This document shows positions 1 to 8,545 of a stretch of 34,300 bases of DNA, piece by piece. Position 1 is the stretch's first letter. Every line of letters begins with the position of its first letter. The stretch comes from Patescibacteria group bacterium (lineage in GTDB: Bacteria > Patescibacteriota > Gracilibacteria > UBA1369 > PNNO01). The stretch is from contig JAJRYP010000065.1 in NCBI GenBank assembly GCA_024275695.1, forward strand, positions 1 to 34,300, in the 5' to 3' direction. Under the pieces are notes generated by a model, which was not told the origin of the DNA, ran no database searches, and saw only the letters and a program-made list of their open reading frames with translations. A program made the translations under genes and the position numbers.

Positions 1-925
1 CGTCTACGGAAACTGCGCCATTTTTATATCTTTGAACGTAAAGCATTGGATTTATAGTATTTTTTATAGCAATATCCTGATTTAAACCTTCATTAACAGC
101 CTGAGTGAATGACATACCCGCGTTCGAGGCTTCTTTTGATGTGAAAGGCCAGAACGGATGCCATGGCGCCGAATCTTTATCAATTTGAAAATGAAGATGC
201 GGAGTAGTTGAAGTTCCGGTGCTTCCAACATAACCAATAAGGTCTCCTTTACGTACAACCTCTCCTTCATTTACTCTGATTGATTGTAAATGTGCGTAAT
301 TCGAATAATATATAGTTTTAGTATTTGAATTATTGTATGAAGGGAAATTTTTATGTTCGATTACAATGTGATTTCCGAATCCGGAACTCTGAGTTGAAGC
401 TTTTGTAACAATGCCGTTTCCGATTGCGTATACCGGAGTTCCCGACGGAACTTTGATATCAATCGCAAGATGACTTCCGGTATACTCTCTTCCATCCAAT
501 GCATAATTCCCCATGTATGGTACGGAATAAGTTATTTTTGCGTTTCTTACAGCATCATCCCGGGGATTACCCCACTGCAGGGAATCTGTTGAAAGTTTTA
601 ATTTGTTTGGATCATAAACGGGAATATTTTGCATTTTACTTGAAGGCATTGCTGAATATGAATTATTCCACTGGGCACTTGTTAAAGCCACCCAGTTTGG
701 AGCTTTTTGTATTGGTAATACAGTCCCGTCAAAAGCGGGTGCTTGCTTTGTAGGAATAATACTCGCTTGAAAAGTGGTAATATTCTGTTCCACTAAATAA
801 ACCGAAGCTGTTAAAAAAGCAAATAAAGAAAGCCAGGCAAAAAAACGTTTTATTATAATTTCTTTATGATGCCGATGTTTTTTATACTTAAAATTGTGAT
901 GTTTTTTTTGTTTTTGTTGTGCCAT
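1..925 (-). CDS. M23 family (LytM-type) peptidoglycan endopeptidase, C-terminus cut by window edge
   Basis: Reading the minus strand from the ATG at 925-923 gives an open frame that runs off the left edge, about 308 codons without a stop. The N-terminus is very basic (Gln/Lys/His rich) and is followed by one hydrophobic segment, so the protein is probably membrane-anchored with an extracytoplasmic enzyme. The M23 zinc site is complete: an HxxxD motif (SHLAID), a middle His (NYAHLQ) and HLH in TPHLHFQID. The family cleaves peptidoglycan cross-links; the exact bond cannot be told from sequence. It is divergent from tsaE with a 74-base gap. Only the far C-terminus is missing. Certain for family, not for substrate. 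Confidence 0.9.
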   Translation of the reverse strand, partial: MAQQKQKKHHNFKYKKHRHHKEIIIKRFFAWLSLFAFLTASVYLVEQNITTFQASIIPTKQAPAFDGTVLPIQKAPNWVALTSAQWNNSYSAMPSSKMQNIPVYDPNKLKLSTDSLQWGNPRDDAVRNAKITYSVPYMGNYALDGREYTGSHLAIDIKVPSGTPVYAIGNGIVTKASTQSSGFGNHIVIEHKNFPSYNNSNTKTIYYSNYAHLQSIRVNEGEVVRKGDLIGYVGSTGTSTTPHLHFQIDKDSAPWHPFWPFTSKEASNAGMSFTQAVNEGLNQDIAIKNTINPMLYVQRYKNGAVSVD

Positions 926-999
926 GACCGGTTGTATGTTAGTTTTTGTTTTGATTTTGTTATTATGCTCTATTATACCAAATTTTGACCTTTTAATCA

Positions 1000-1497
1000 A
1001 TGAATGAATACGGCCAAAAAATATCTTTGTCAGAGGATGAAACTAAAAAAATCGCAGCAAAAATTGCAGATAATTTTAATAAAAACAAGATTCTGCCAAT
1101 CTGTTTAAAAGGAAATCTTGGAAGTGGGAAAACCGTTTTTGTAAAGGGGTTTGCGGAATGTCTTGGTGTGAACGTTTCTAATGTAAAGAGTCCGACTTAC
1201 ACATATTTGCGTAAATATGAAACCTCAAACGGAAATATTTATCATTTTGATTATTATCGTCTTGAAGAAGCTGACAATTTGGTGCTAGAGGAGTTAGATG
1301 AGATCATCCACCATCCAAATTCTTACGTTTTAATTGAATGGCCTGAAAAAATCGAACACATTTTGCCAAAGCCATATATGGAAATACGTTTTGAAGCGGG
1401 AGAGTATCCAAATAAAAGAATACTTACAATAAATCGCTATGGATACAACGGAAATTCAAAAATTGTATCAACTTTATCGTACACCCGATCATATTAA
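1000..1497 (+). CDS. tsaE: tRNA threonylcarbamoyladenosine biosynthesis ATPase TsaE
   Basis: A 165-residue protein with the TsaE P-loop GNLGSGKT at 38-45, the SPT motif at 64-66, the HFDYYRL motif near 82-88 and LIEWPEK near 111-117. TsaE works with TsaB and TsaD in forming t6A37 on tRNAs that read ANN codons; neither partner is in the window. There is no Shine-Dalgarno in front of the ATG. The last 59 nt overlap the start of the HD gene in another frame, so the extreme C-terminus (after about residue 147) is longer than usual for the family and is probably unstructured. Confidence 0.93.
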   Translation: MNEYGQKISLSEDETKKIAAKIADNFNKNKILPICLKGNLGSGKTVFVKGFAECLGVNVSNVKSPTYTYLRKYETSNGNIYHFDYYRLEEADNLVLEELDEIIHHPNSYVLIEWPEKIEHILPKPYMEIRFEAGEYPNKRILTINRYGYNGNSKIVSTLSYTRSY

Positions 1498-2032
1498 AAA
1501 GCATTGCGAAAAAGTAGCTTTGGTTGCGGGAGAAATAGCCGAAAGTATTAAGAGAAGCGGAACCTGCGTAGATGTGGATTCCGTGATACATGCCGGCTTA
1601 TTACACGATATGCTTAGGGTGCTTGATATAAACGCAGATCATTATAAGGCGCTTTGCGACAATGCGTCAAAAGAAGATATTGCAGTATGGAATGCTTTAA
1701 AGAAGCAGTTTGTCGGTATGGAGCATCCCTATGCGACTTACAGGTTGCTTATGTCTTGGGGGGAAGAGAAAGTGGCCTCTATTGTAAGAAAACATCAATT
1801 TGAATCGATTCTAAGTCCGGAAGAACTCCCGTTTACTCTGGAAGAGAAAATCATGACATATGCCGATAAAAGGGTTCTACATACAAAAATCGTTTCATTA
1901 AAGGAACGGTTTGAAGATGGCGCGAGGAGATATCATGAAGGCGCTGAAGCACAGAAAATTTATAATAAATATTTTGAATTGGAGAAAGAGCTTTTTGCTT
2001 TATTATCTTTTGTTCCCGAAAGTCTAAATTAA
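1439..2032 (+). CDS. HD domain phosphohydrolase
   Basis: A 197-residue single HD domain. Candidate metal ligands are H22 (DHIKKHCEKV), H56-D57 (GLLHDML), H96 (EHPYATY), H119 and D143 (TYADKRV), the order typical of small HD/HDIG hydrolases. Family members hydrolyse phosphate esters of nucleotides; the substrate cannot be assigned here. The chosen ATG lies 59 nt inside tsaE. The protein already shows family sequence by residue 14 (YRTPDHI), so no later start is plausible and the overlap looks real. This implies co-transcription with tsaE. The stop overlaps by 4 nt the end of the convergent peptidoglycan-binding gene. Confidence 0.85.
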   Translation: MDTTEIQKLYQLYRTPDHIKKHCEKVALVAGEIAESIKRSGTCVDVDSVIHAGLLHDMLRVLDINADHYKALCDNASKEDIAVWNALKKQFVGMEHPYATYRLLMSWGEEKVASIVRKHQFESILSPEELPFTLEEKIMTYADKRVLHTKIVSLKERFEDGARRYHEGAEAQKIYNKYFELEKELFALLSFVPESLN

Positions 2033-3690
2033 AGCAAAGCGTTTAAAGCTTCTCTTGTCCGAGATCCCACATTTCCGGCTTCCATATCGTTTACCGAGCT
2101 AATTAAACCTTTGTCGAGTTGAAAATTTATAACTGCATCTTTTGTGATGTTCCCATAATAATCGGTTGTGAAACCTCCGTTATAAAATCCTAAATCCTTC
2201 AATGTTTTTTGAAGCAACGCTACTTGTTCTCCACGACTTCCAATGCTTAATTCCGATGTGAAAACAGGGGATTGAACATCTGCTTTTTCTTCCGATTTTA
2301 TTGCGACCTTATTTTTGAATGACGCTGTCTTGGAAGCTATGATTGCTTTGGTATTTGCTCTGTATCCTAAGATATTATTAACCGCCATCCTTGTTCTCGG
2401 TCCGAAAACGCCCGCCCCGGAATCGTTTTGACTTGTTATAATTCCTTTCTTTTGCTGAAATTTCAATACTGCGTGTTTTGTTAAGTCTCCGTAATATCCG
2501 GTAGGTTCAATCGCAAATAAATTGAATTTCTTAAGATCTTCTTGTAAACGTCTTACATCTGTTCCTTTATCGCCCGGTTTAAGGTCATTTGTAAACGCAT
2601 CAAATTCCGCTTGAACGATTGAAGCTTCTTGCACTTGTGCAATAGCGGTGTCATCAAGTTCGGACAATTTTTGAGAAAGCACGGAGAATGTTTTTGGCCC
2701 GAAATATCCGGCACCTAAATCGTCTTCATAATCTACTATTTCGTGCTCTTTCTGAAATTCAAAAACAGCGTTAATTGTATCTTCGTCATATATACCTGTT
2801 ATTTCAACGTCAAATCCAAGTTTTTGCAGCGCTTTTTGGAGTTTTTTAACTTCATCTCCGCTATCATCTTTACCTAAATTCTTTTTGGGAACAAGTTCTT
2901 TCTTGCGGTTTGTTATGACAGCTTCAAGCTTCGATCTTGTTTGAGGCCCTAGATAACCGGCTCCAAAATCTTCTTGTCTATCAACAATTCGTTCATCAAT
3001 TTGGAATTGCATAACAGCTTTATATACTTCATCACCGTAATATCCGTCTATCTTGCCTTTATAGTAATCTAAATCAGTCAAATATTCCTGAAGCTCTTTC
3101 ACCTTATCTCCCGAAGTCCCGTACCATAAATCTTTTTTAAATATTTTTTGTTGAACTACTATATTTCTAATAAATCTTTCAGCTTCGCTAAACCCTTCCA
3201 GATATACATTTTCTTCAATATTCGGATCGCGTCCGTAAACGGTTGCAGTGACGGTTCTTTTCCCCCAGTTAAGAGCCCTTGTAAGTCCGGCGTCACCATA
3301 ACCCATCCATACATCAAGACGGTCATGTGAATTCCCTCGCTCTCCGGCATGTACAATTGCGCCGCCACGATCATGAACCGCAACGGTTCCAATTCCGGGA
3401 ATCTTCATTTTCGTCCCAAACGCGTATGTGGATGGCGCGGCAATCATTCCGGGATAAACGGGAGTACCGTCGGCGCTGTTTACACCGCTTCCGTTTAATC
3501 TAATATCTCCTTCGTAACTTCCCGTTACATATCTCTCCTGTCCGGCCAGCGGAGAGTAATAGGCGGAAATAATAAATGTTTTTTGGTATGCGGCGTGTGC
3601 GATTTGATGCAATGCAAAGAATGCAAGTATTGTCCCAATGATTAAAATCATTGGTTTTGCATGAAAATGATATAAGCTTTTTGTATTCAT
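2029..3690 (-). CDS. Exported 3D (double-psi barrel) domain protein with four peptidoglycan-binding repeats
   Basis: A 553-residue protein. A hydrophobic segment at about 13-33 acts as signal peptide or anchor. Residues 36-155 form a 3D/RlpA-like double-psi beta-barrel, with the Asp signature VHDRGG at 105-110 and HDRLDVWMG at 122-130. Four PG_binding_1-type repeats follow, near 188-258, 272-340, 371-440 and 480-552; each has a G-x2-V-x2-LQ start, a GYYGD or YGxxT middle and a G-AG-x-GP-x-TR end. The family contains lytic transglycosylases and wall-bound proteins, so a wall-remodelling role is likely but lytic activity is unproven. It is convergent with the HD gene. Confidence 0.85.
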   Translation of the reverse strand: MNTKSLYHFHAKPMILIIGTILAFFALHQIAHAAYQKTFIISAYYSPLAGQERYVTGSYEGDIRLNGSGVNSADGTPVYPGMIAAPSTYAFGTKMKIPGIGTVAVHDRGGAIVHAGERGNSHDRLDVWMGYGDAGLTRALNWGKRTVTATVYGRDPNIEENVYLEGFSEAERFIRNIVVQQKIFKKDLWYGTSGDKVKELQEYLTDLDYYKGKIDGYYGDEVYKAVMQFQIDERIVDRQEDFGAGYLGPQTRSKLEAVITNRKKELVPKKNLGKDDSGDEVKKLQKALQKLGFDVEITGIYDEDTINAVFEFQKEHEIVDYEDDLGAGYFGPKTFSVLSQKLSELDDTAIAQVQEASIVQAEFDAFTNDLKPGDKGTDVRRLQEDLKKFNLFAIEPTGYYGDLTKHAVLKFQQKKGIITSQNDSGAGVFGPRTRMAVNNILGYRANTKAIIASKTASFKNKVAIKSEEKADVQSPVFTSELSIGSRGEQVALLQKTLKDLGFYNGGFTTDYYGNITKDAVINFQLDKGLISSVNDMEAGNVGSRTREALNALL

Positions 3691-3789
3691 TTTGTAGGTT
3701 TATTTTTATATTATTTTCAGTTTTTTATCTTAATATTATGCCATAAATGGCAAATTTTTTCATTCATGATAAGTAGACGCAAAAAGAGT

Positions 3790-3805
3790 CTTATTGTATA
3801 ATAAG
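3790..3805 (-). terminator. Weak hairpin plus T-run after the split ATPase gene
   Basis: CTTATT and AATAAG form a perfect 6-bp stem with a GTAT loop. On the minus strand the hairpin is followed after four bases by a T5 run. It lies about 90 nt beyond the stop of the minus-strand ATPase gene. The stem is short and A/T-rich, so this is only a candidate. Confidence 0.3.
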
Positions 3806-3824
3806 TTTTGCTAAAAAAGGATCT

Positions 3825-3871
3825 CACTCCGCTTGCTTATATTTATTGCGCACTTCGCGTTGCTGCGTGCG
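3825..3871. repeat. GC-richer near-direct repeat and hairpin in the 3691-3893 gap
   Basis: Two related units stand in the gap: CACTCCGCTTGCT at 3825-3837 and CACTTCGCGTTGCT at 3851-3864. The second lies inside a CGCAC/GTGCG inverted repeat (3849-3853 with 3867-3871). The stretch is visibly richer in G and C than the A/T-rich spacer around it. No coding frame is convincing here and no T-run follows, so function is unknown. Confidence 0.35.
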
Positions 3872-3893
3872 TGATAAACGAAACTCGGCAATT

Positions 3894-5744
3894 TTACATA
3901 ATCGCTCCGATTCTTCGAAGAATTTCTCTGTCAACAAATGACTTTTCACGTCCGTATGTGAGCCTGGAAAGCTGTTTAATGGCGCTGCCGACATCCGGAT
4001 CGCCGGTTTCCAGATATGGATTAATTGGAGTTATACTGAAAGGTTTTGATGGTTGTGTATCAATGGAAAGTTTTATTACCGCTTTAAACTTATCGAGATT
4101 GATCAAATCCTGATCCGAAAAAACGGGCGCCATTTCCTTTGCCATATATTCGGCATCTTGTGCGCCTATCTTATATGACATCATTGTCCCAACGTTGCCA
4201 AATACGGCATCCTTAACTTTAGATTTACCGTCTTCTCCTTCAAGCTGTTTTATATATTGATGCGCAATAATAAGTCCGAGTCTATATTTTCTCGCTTCGG
4301 AGAGTATACTCTCGATACTTTCGGTAATATAGTTTTGAAATTCATCTATGTATAAGAAGAAATCTTCACGTTTTTCTTTTGATTGAGATTGTCTTCGCAG
4401 GGCCGCCATTTGAATTTTTTGTACAATAATAAGACCTAAAAGTTTTGAATTGATATCTCCGGTCGTTCCTTTTGAAAGATTCATAAGAAGAATCTTTTTT
4501 TCATTCATCGCTTTTGCAAAATCAAAGCTTGATTTACTTTGTCCGATAATATTTCGCATCATTGTATTTGTGACAAACTGACCAAACTTGGAAGCAAAAT
4601 ACGGTATCATTTCCTGTTTTTCTCTTGCTCCGGTTTTGGCCATCTGATGCTCCCAGAATGATTTTACAATCGGATTTTTTACCTTCTCGACTTTAAGTTT
4701 TTGGTAAGCGTCATCAGTAAAAAGTCGTACAATATCGGTTAATGCGCCTCCTTCGGGATCTTCAATTAATGTTAAACAACCATTACGAAAATAGTCCTGA
4801 ATTCGCGGCCCAAACACTTCTTCGTTAAACAGTTTAATCATGATATTCATGGCATCTAAAGCTACAAGTTCGCGTTCTTCGTCCGTTTCGGCTTCGAGTA
4901 GATTAATTCCGATGGGACGTTCAAGGTCGGCTGGATTGAAGTAAATGACGGCGTCCGCGCGTTCACGGGGGATAAAAGGGATAATATCTTCGATAAGCTG
5001 TCCGTGAGGATCAACAATACAAAGTCCTTTGCCGTTTTTAAGATCCTGACGAATCATTACTTGCATAACCGAACTTTTACCTGTACCCGTTTGTCCGATG
5101 ACGTAGAAATGTCTGAATCTGTCTTCATTTTTAATGCGCACCTCTTTTGATTCTCCGCGATAATAATTATGTCCGATTAGAATGCCTTCGGTAGGTAAAT
5201 TTGATGGCGGAGGGGCGATTTTAAACCTTTGCCATGCGATATGTGGCGATCTGTTGTATTTGGTGTTCGGAATGTGAAAAATGCTGGCCAGCTCTTCGCA
5301 GCTAAAAACCGATTTTTTTTGCCTAATCGAGCATGTAAGCGACCTTTTGAAACTTCTAAATATAAAATCTCTAATAAGTTTACGCTCGGAATGCCACTTT
5401 GTATAAGTAAAACTATTTCCGTTTGTGCTTGTATATTGTGAAAATGCGCTGCGAATATTGGTTAAATGTGTTTTAACTTCATGTGTTGTTTTTGAAGATG
5501 CAACTATTCTTATAATAGACTCATATCCCGGTTGCGAATTTTTTTCTTCTATAGCCTTAACTTCTTCTTCCGTTGCCGGAGTGGTTCTGCCGGAATCTTG
5601 CATCTTATCTTCAGTCATCTTATCTCCGCGTACCATTAACTCAAAAAGGGCGCTAAACCAGGAAACGGGATTAAACGGGGAACGTCCCGACTTATTTTTC
5701 TTATTAAATGTTTCTTCCGCCATCATGCGTCCTTTTTTTGCCAT
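3894..5744 (-). CDS. VirD4/TraG-like P-loop ATPase (second half of a split gene)
   Basis: A 616-residue ATPase. Walker A is GQTGTGKSS at 217-225, Walker B is LYIDEFQN at 464-471, and there is a VDPHGQL motif near 244-250. The sequence matches residues from about 210 to the end of the 845-residue protein at 27591-30128, sharing blocks such as GPRIQDYFRN (GPRIQHYFRN there) and the AEYMAKE region. It lacks the N-terminal membrane part, which is the separate gene at 5786-6358. Family members are hexameric DNA-pumping or coupling ATPases of type IV secretion and conjugation, but no relaxase or VirB genes are here. The ATG at 5744 sits just before an A7 run where the ancestral frame was broken. Confidence 0.8.
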   Translation of the reverse strand: MAKKGRMMAEETFNKKNKSGRSPFNPVSWFSALFELMVRGDKMTEDKMQDSGRTTPATEEEVKAIEEKNSQPGYESIIRIVASSKTTHEVKTHLTNIRSAFSQYTSTNGNSFTYTKWHSERKLIRDFIFRSFKRSLTCSIRQKKSVFSCEELASIFHIPNTKYNRSPHIAWQRFKIAPPPSNLPTEGILIGHNYYRGESKEVRIKNEDRFRHFYVIGQTGTGKSSVMQVMIRQDLKNGKGLCIVDPHGQLIEDIIPFIPRERADAVIYFNPADLERPIGINLLEAETDEERELVALDAMNIMIKLFNEEVFGPRIQDYFRNGCLTLIEDPEGGALTDIVRLFTDDAYQKLKVEKVKNPIVKSFWEHQMAKTGAREKQEMIPYFASKFGQFVTNTMMRNIIGQSKSSFDFAKAMNEKKILLMNLSKGTTGDINSKLLGLIIVQKIQMAALRRQSQSKEKREDFFLYIDEFQNYITESIESILSEARKYRLGLIIAHQYIKQLEGEDGKSKVKDAVFGNVGTMMSYKIGAQDAEYMAKEMAPVFSDQDLINLDKFKAVIKLSIDTQPSKPFSITPINPYLETGDPDVGSAIKQLSRLTYGREKSFVDREILRRIGAIM

Positions 5745-5788
5745 CCGTCTTTTTTTGGTCTTATCATTATCTGAATTGCGGCACCTTA
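5731..5788 (-). other. Broken junction between the two ATPase half-genes: in-frame TAA plus A7 frameshift
   Basis: After the TAA (5788-5786) of the upstream half-gene, the same frame continues with readable sequence, IQIMIRPKKDGWQKK. This aligns with FQFVISPRSDRWRKK at the equivalent place of the fused paralogue. It then hits an A7 run (T7 at 5733-5739 on the plus strand), after which the homology moves to the frame of the downstream half-gene. One nonsense codon and one single-base frame change would therefore explain the split. A second A7 run lies at 5750-5756. Confidence 0.7.
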
Positions 5789-6358
5789 ATCCGGCTTAAA
5801 TTTAGATAAAACATTTACAATTGCGTTTAAAGGGTCGGAATTGAGTCTTTGATAAGTTTTAAACGGAATCATTGAATTTTTTGTAAGACGCATGTAATTT
5901 CCGGCTGCTTTATAGCCCGGTTGAAAAATATTATAATCTTCAATTTTTTCAATAAAACTATCCGGATAAAAACTTGTAAGTTGTTTCTCAATAAGACTTT
6001 CAAGATGTCTTGGACATACAATGAAGAAATTAATTTCACTGCCTAGAACAACGTATTCCAATGAAAGAAAATCCTGTCCGCCAAACTTATCTTTCATACT
6101 GCTTCCGTAAATACTATGAAGGGACTGGAAGAAGTGCGTCATAACGCCTGTAATTTCTTTAAAATCTTTCCCGGTTGAAAATGCTTCACTCTCTCGTTCA
6201 CGATCTTCTTTAGATTCTTTTTGCGGAACTAAAATTTTCAAAAAAACCATATCAAGAGAGCGTTGAAAATTTTTGTAATGGCGATATGAAAGAAATGCTG
6301 CAATTAAAATTGCCGCAATCGTAACCACGCCCAATATTATTATCCAAAAAACATCCAT
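5786..6358 (-). CDS. Membrane-anchored N-terminal half of the VirD4/TraG-like ATPase
   Basis: A 190-residue protein with one strong transmembrane helix at about 4-26, followed by a cytoplasmic domain. Its whole length matches residues 1-193 of the fused ATPase at 27591-30128. Shared blocks include IEKQLTSFYPD versus IEKQITSYYPD, IPFKTYQRLNSDPLNA versus YPIKTYKKIENDPLND, and the final NVLSKF versus NVLSKL. It has no P-loop, so it likely supplies anchoring or assembly for the ATPase gene that starts 41 nt downstream. It follows aspS on the same strand after 62 nt. Whether it acts as a separate subunit or is debris of a broken fusion cannot be told from sequence alone. Confidence 0.75.
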   Translation of the reverse strand: MDVFWIIILGVVTIAAILIAAFLSYRHYKNFQRSLDMVFLKILVPQKESKEDRERESEAFSTGKDFKEITGVMTHFFQSLHSIYGSSMKDKFGGQDFLSLEYVVLGSEINFFIVCPRHLESLIEKQLTSFYPDSFIEKIEDYNIFQPGYKAAGNYMRLTKNSMIPFKTYQRLNSDPLNAIVNVLSKFKPD

Positions 6359-6420
6359 ATAAATATTTATTTCTTTATATATTATAAAGGAAAATCGGAG
6401 TTTTTGAAAGTACCTCTTTG

Positions 6421-8193
6421 TTAAGCTTTCTTGGGTTTCCTTACTTCCACATGCATTTCGGCCACTTGATCAAGCGGTAATTCGGAAGGAGCGTCTAACA
6501 TTAGATCGCGAGCTTTTTGATCTTTTGGAAATGCCATTACTTCTCGGATATTAGGTTCTTTTTCAAACAGCATCACGATCCTGTCCATTCCAAGTGCGAT
6601 TCCACCATGCGGAGGAGCTCCATATTCAAAGGCTCGAAGCAGATGGCCAAAACGTTTATCTGCGTCCTCGGGAGAAATTTTTAAAATATCAAAGATTTTG
6701 GATTGAAGCTGTGGTTCATGAATTCTAATACTGCCGCCGCCAAGTTCTACTCCGTTTAATACCAAATCATATGCGTAAGCTCGAACTTTTTCAGGATTTT
6801 TATCCAATAATTCAAGATCTTCTTCGAGAGGATGCGTGAAAGGATGATGTTCCGCTGAAATTTGTTGTTCTTCGGCATTCCAGTGAAACATTGGAAAATT
6901 TGTAATCCATAAATAACAAAGTTTATCTTCATCGATTAAATCAAGTTTTTTCCCGCAAGCAAGTCTAACCTGTCCTAACGATTCACATGCTACCTGAAAT
7001 TTGTCAGCTGCAAAAAATACAATGTCGCCATCTTGCGCATTTGTATGTTCACGAATTTTTGTAAGCTCATCTTCTTTAAGAAATTTAGTAATACCTCCGT
7101 CGGGGCCGCTATTTGTATATTTGATATATGCCAAGCCTTTGGCTCTGTAAGTTTTTGCAATTTCTTCAAGTTCATCAATTTCTTTGCGAGTAAACCGCGC
7201 GCCTCCGTTAACTTTTAGGGCTTTCACTTTTCCACCTTGTTGAATTGTGCCGCTAAAAACTTTAAATTCGCAATTGGTAACGACATTACTTATATCAACA
7301 AGCGGCATCTCGAACCGTAAATCCGGCTTATCACTACCGTAATTATTCATAGCGTCATACCAGGAAAGCTTTTTAAAAGGTTCAAACTGAATTTTTCTTT
7401 CAGGATAAAGCTCTTTTGAAAGAGCAATCATCAAGTCTTCAATAACTTGCATCACATCATCTTCATGAACAAAGGACATTTCTATATCAAGTTGCGTAAA
7501 TTCCGGCTGTCTATCCCCGCGTTGATCCTCATCTCGAAAACATCGCGCCATTTGATAATATTTATCAAAAGACGAAATCATTAGGAGTTGTTTGAGCTGC
7601 TGTGGCGATTGTGGAAGAACATAAAAATGACCCGGAAACAAACGTGAAGGGACAAGGTATTCACGGCTTCCTTCAGGCGTTCCTTTTATCATCATAGGGG
7701 TTTCTATATCCAAAAAACCGGATTTGTTCAAATATTCTCTTATAAAATTAAATATTTTATGCCTGTTAACTATATTTTTATGCAAACGTTCACGTCTAAG
7801 GTCGATATAGCGGTATTTTAAACGAATATCTTCGCCGACTTCTTTATCTTGATCAACTTCAAACGGAGGAGTTTTAGCTGTATTTAAAATAACCGCTTTT
7901 GTAACCAAAACTTCTATTTCACCTGTTTCCAAATTTGGATTTGTTTGTCCTTCAGGTCTTTTTCGAACAGCTCCTTCAATTTCTATTACGTATTCAGATC
8001 GACAATCATCGCCAATTTGGAAAGTATCCTTATACTTTGGATCAAAAACAATTTATGTAAGACCATATCCGTCTCTAAGATCGATAAAAATAAGTCCTCC
8101 GTGATCGCGTCTGCGATGTACCCATCCGGCAAGTTTTATTTTTTCCCCTTCGTCGGAAGCTCTGAGTTCATTACAAGTATGCGTTCTATACAT
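6421..8193 (-). CDS. aspS: Aspartyl-tRNA synthetase interrupted by an in-frame TAA at codon 47
   Basis: From the ATG at 8193 the frame encodes a bacterial-type AspRS of 590 codons, the usual family length. It has an N-terminal OB anticodon-binding domain (AGWVHRRRDHGGLIFIDLRD), class II motif 2 (ARCFRDED near FTQLDIEMSF), a GAD-type insertion, and motif 3 (GIALGMDRIVML). Codon 47, where AspRS has Gln in the GLTQ-V-F motif, is TAA (8055-8053). A single C-to-T change from CAA would explain it; the frame is otherwise intact on both sides. The longest uninterrupted piece would start at an internal TTG (7932) and would lack the OB domain. It may be a sequencing or assembly error, a population variant or a true lesion. 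The enzyme is normally essential. Confidence 0.88.
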
Positions 8194-8278
8194 ATTAATA
8201 GTTATAATTAATAATTAACAGTAACATATTCTACTGATACTCGTTTATCTTCGCAACAAAACTCTTAACGATTAGTAC

Positions 8279-8307
8279 TTGACAAATTTGTCAAAACAGT
8301 TAATAAT
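8279..8307 (+). promoter_or_regulatory. Sigma70-type promoter with a 16-bp palindrome over the -35
   Basis: TTGACA at 8279-8284 and AATAAT at 8302-8307 are 17 bases apart. A perfect palindrome, TTGACAAATTTGTCAA, covers 8279-8294 and so embeds the -35 box; it may be an operator. It would drive the small ORF at 8342, and lies between that ORF and the divergent aspS start. Confidence 0.55.
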
Positions 8308-8341
8308 GCGATTTGAATTTTAAAATTTAACATACCCCGAT

Positions 8342-8545
8342 ATGCAAAGAATGGAAGAAGATAAGCCCAAATGGTCGGATTTGCCTGAACCTGAACTTGA
8401 ATATCACGAACCTACATCCGGCACGCCGCAGTCGCCTCAACTACCTCCGTTCATGCCGCCAAATTTGAATGAGGATAAAGGATCAACACCGCAAGAAGAA
8501 ATTAACAAATGGATTAAAATATATAGAAGAAAATTGAATAACTAA
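8342..8545 (+). CDS. Small proline-rich, acidic hypothetical protein
   Basis: A 67-residue ORF with an acidic, proline-rich first 50 residues (PEPELEYHEP, PQLPPFMPP) and a basic amphipathic tail (INKWIKIYRRKLNN). No family is recognised and no membrane segment is seen. Support for a real gene comes from a clear promoter 35 nt upstream and from biased composition. Its stop overlaps the end of convergent dnaE by 4 nt, as is common for true genes in this window. Function unknown. Confidence 0.5.
   Translation: MQRMEEDKPKWSDLPEPELEYHEPTSGTPQSPQLPPFMPPNLNEDKGSTPQEEINKWIKIYRRKLNN

Noticed and set aside
8053..8055. Stop-codon reassignment (TAA read as Gln) to explain aspS
   Set aside because: Many genes here end in TAA at the expected family length, including aspS, so a general reassignment does not hold.
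7945..8211. 88-residue plus-strand ORF over the aspS N-terminus
   Set aside because: It is antisense to the OB-domain part of aspS, which has clear homology on the minus strand.
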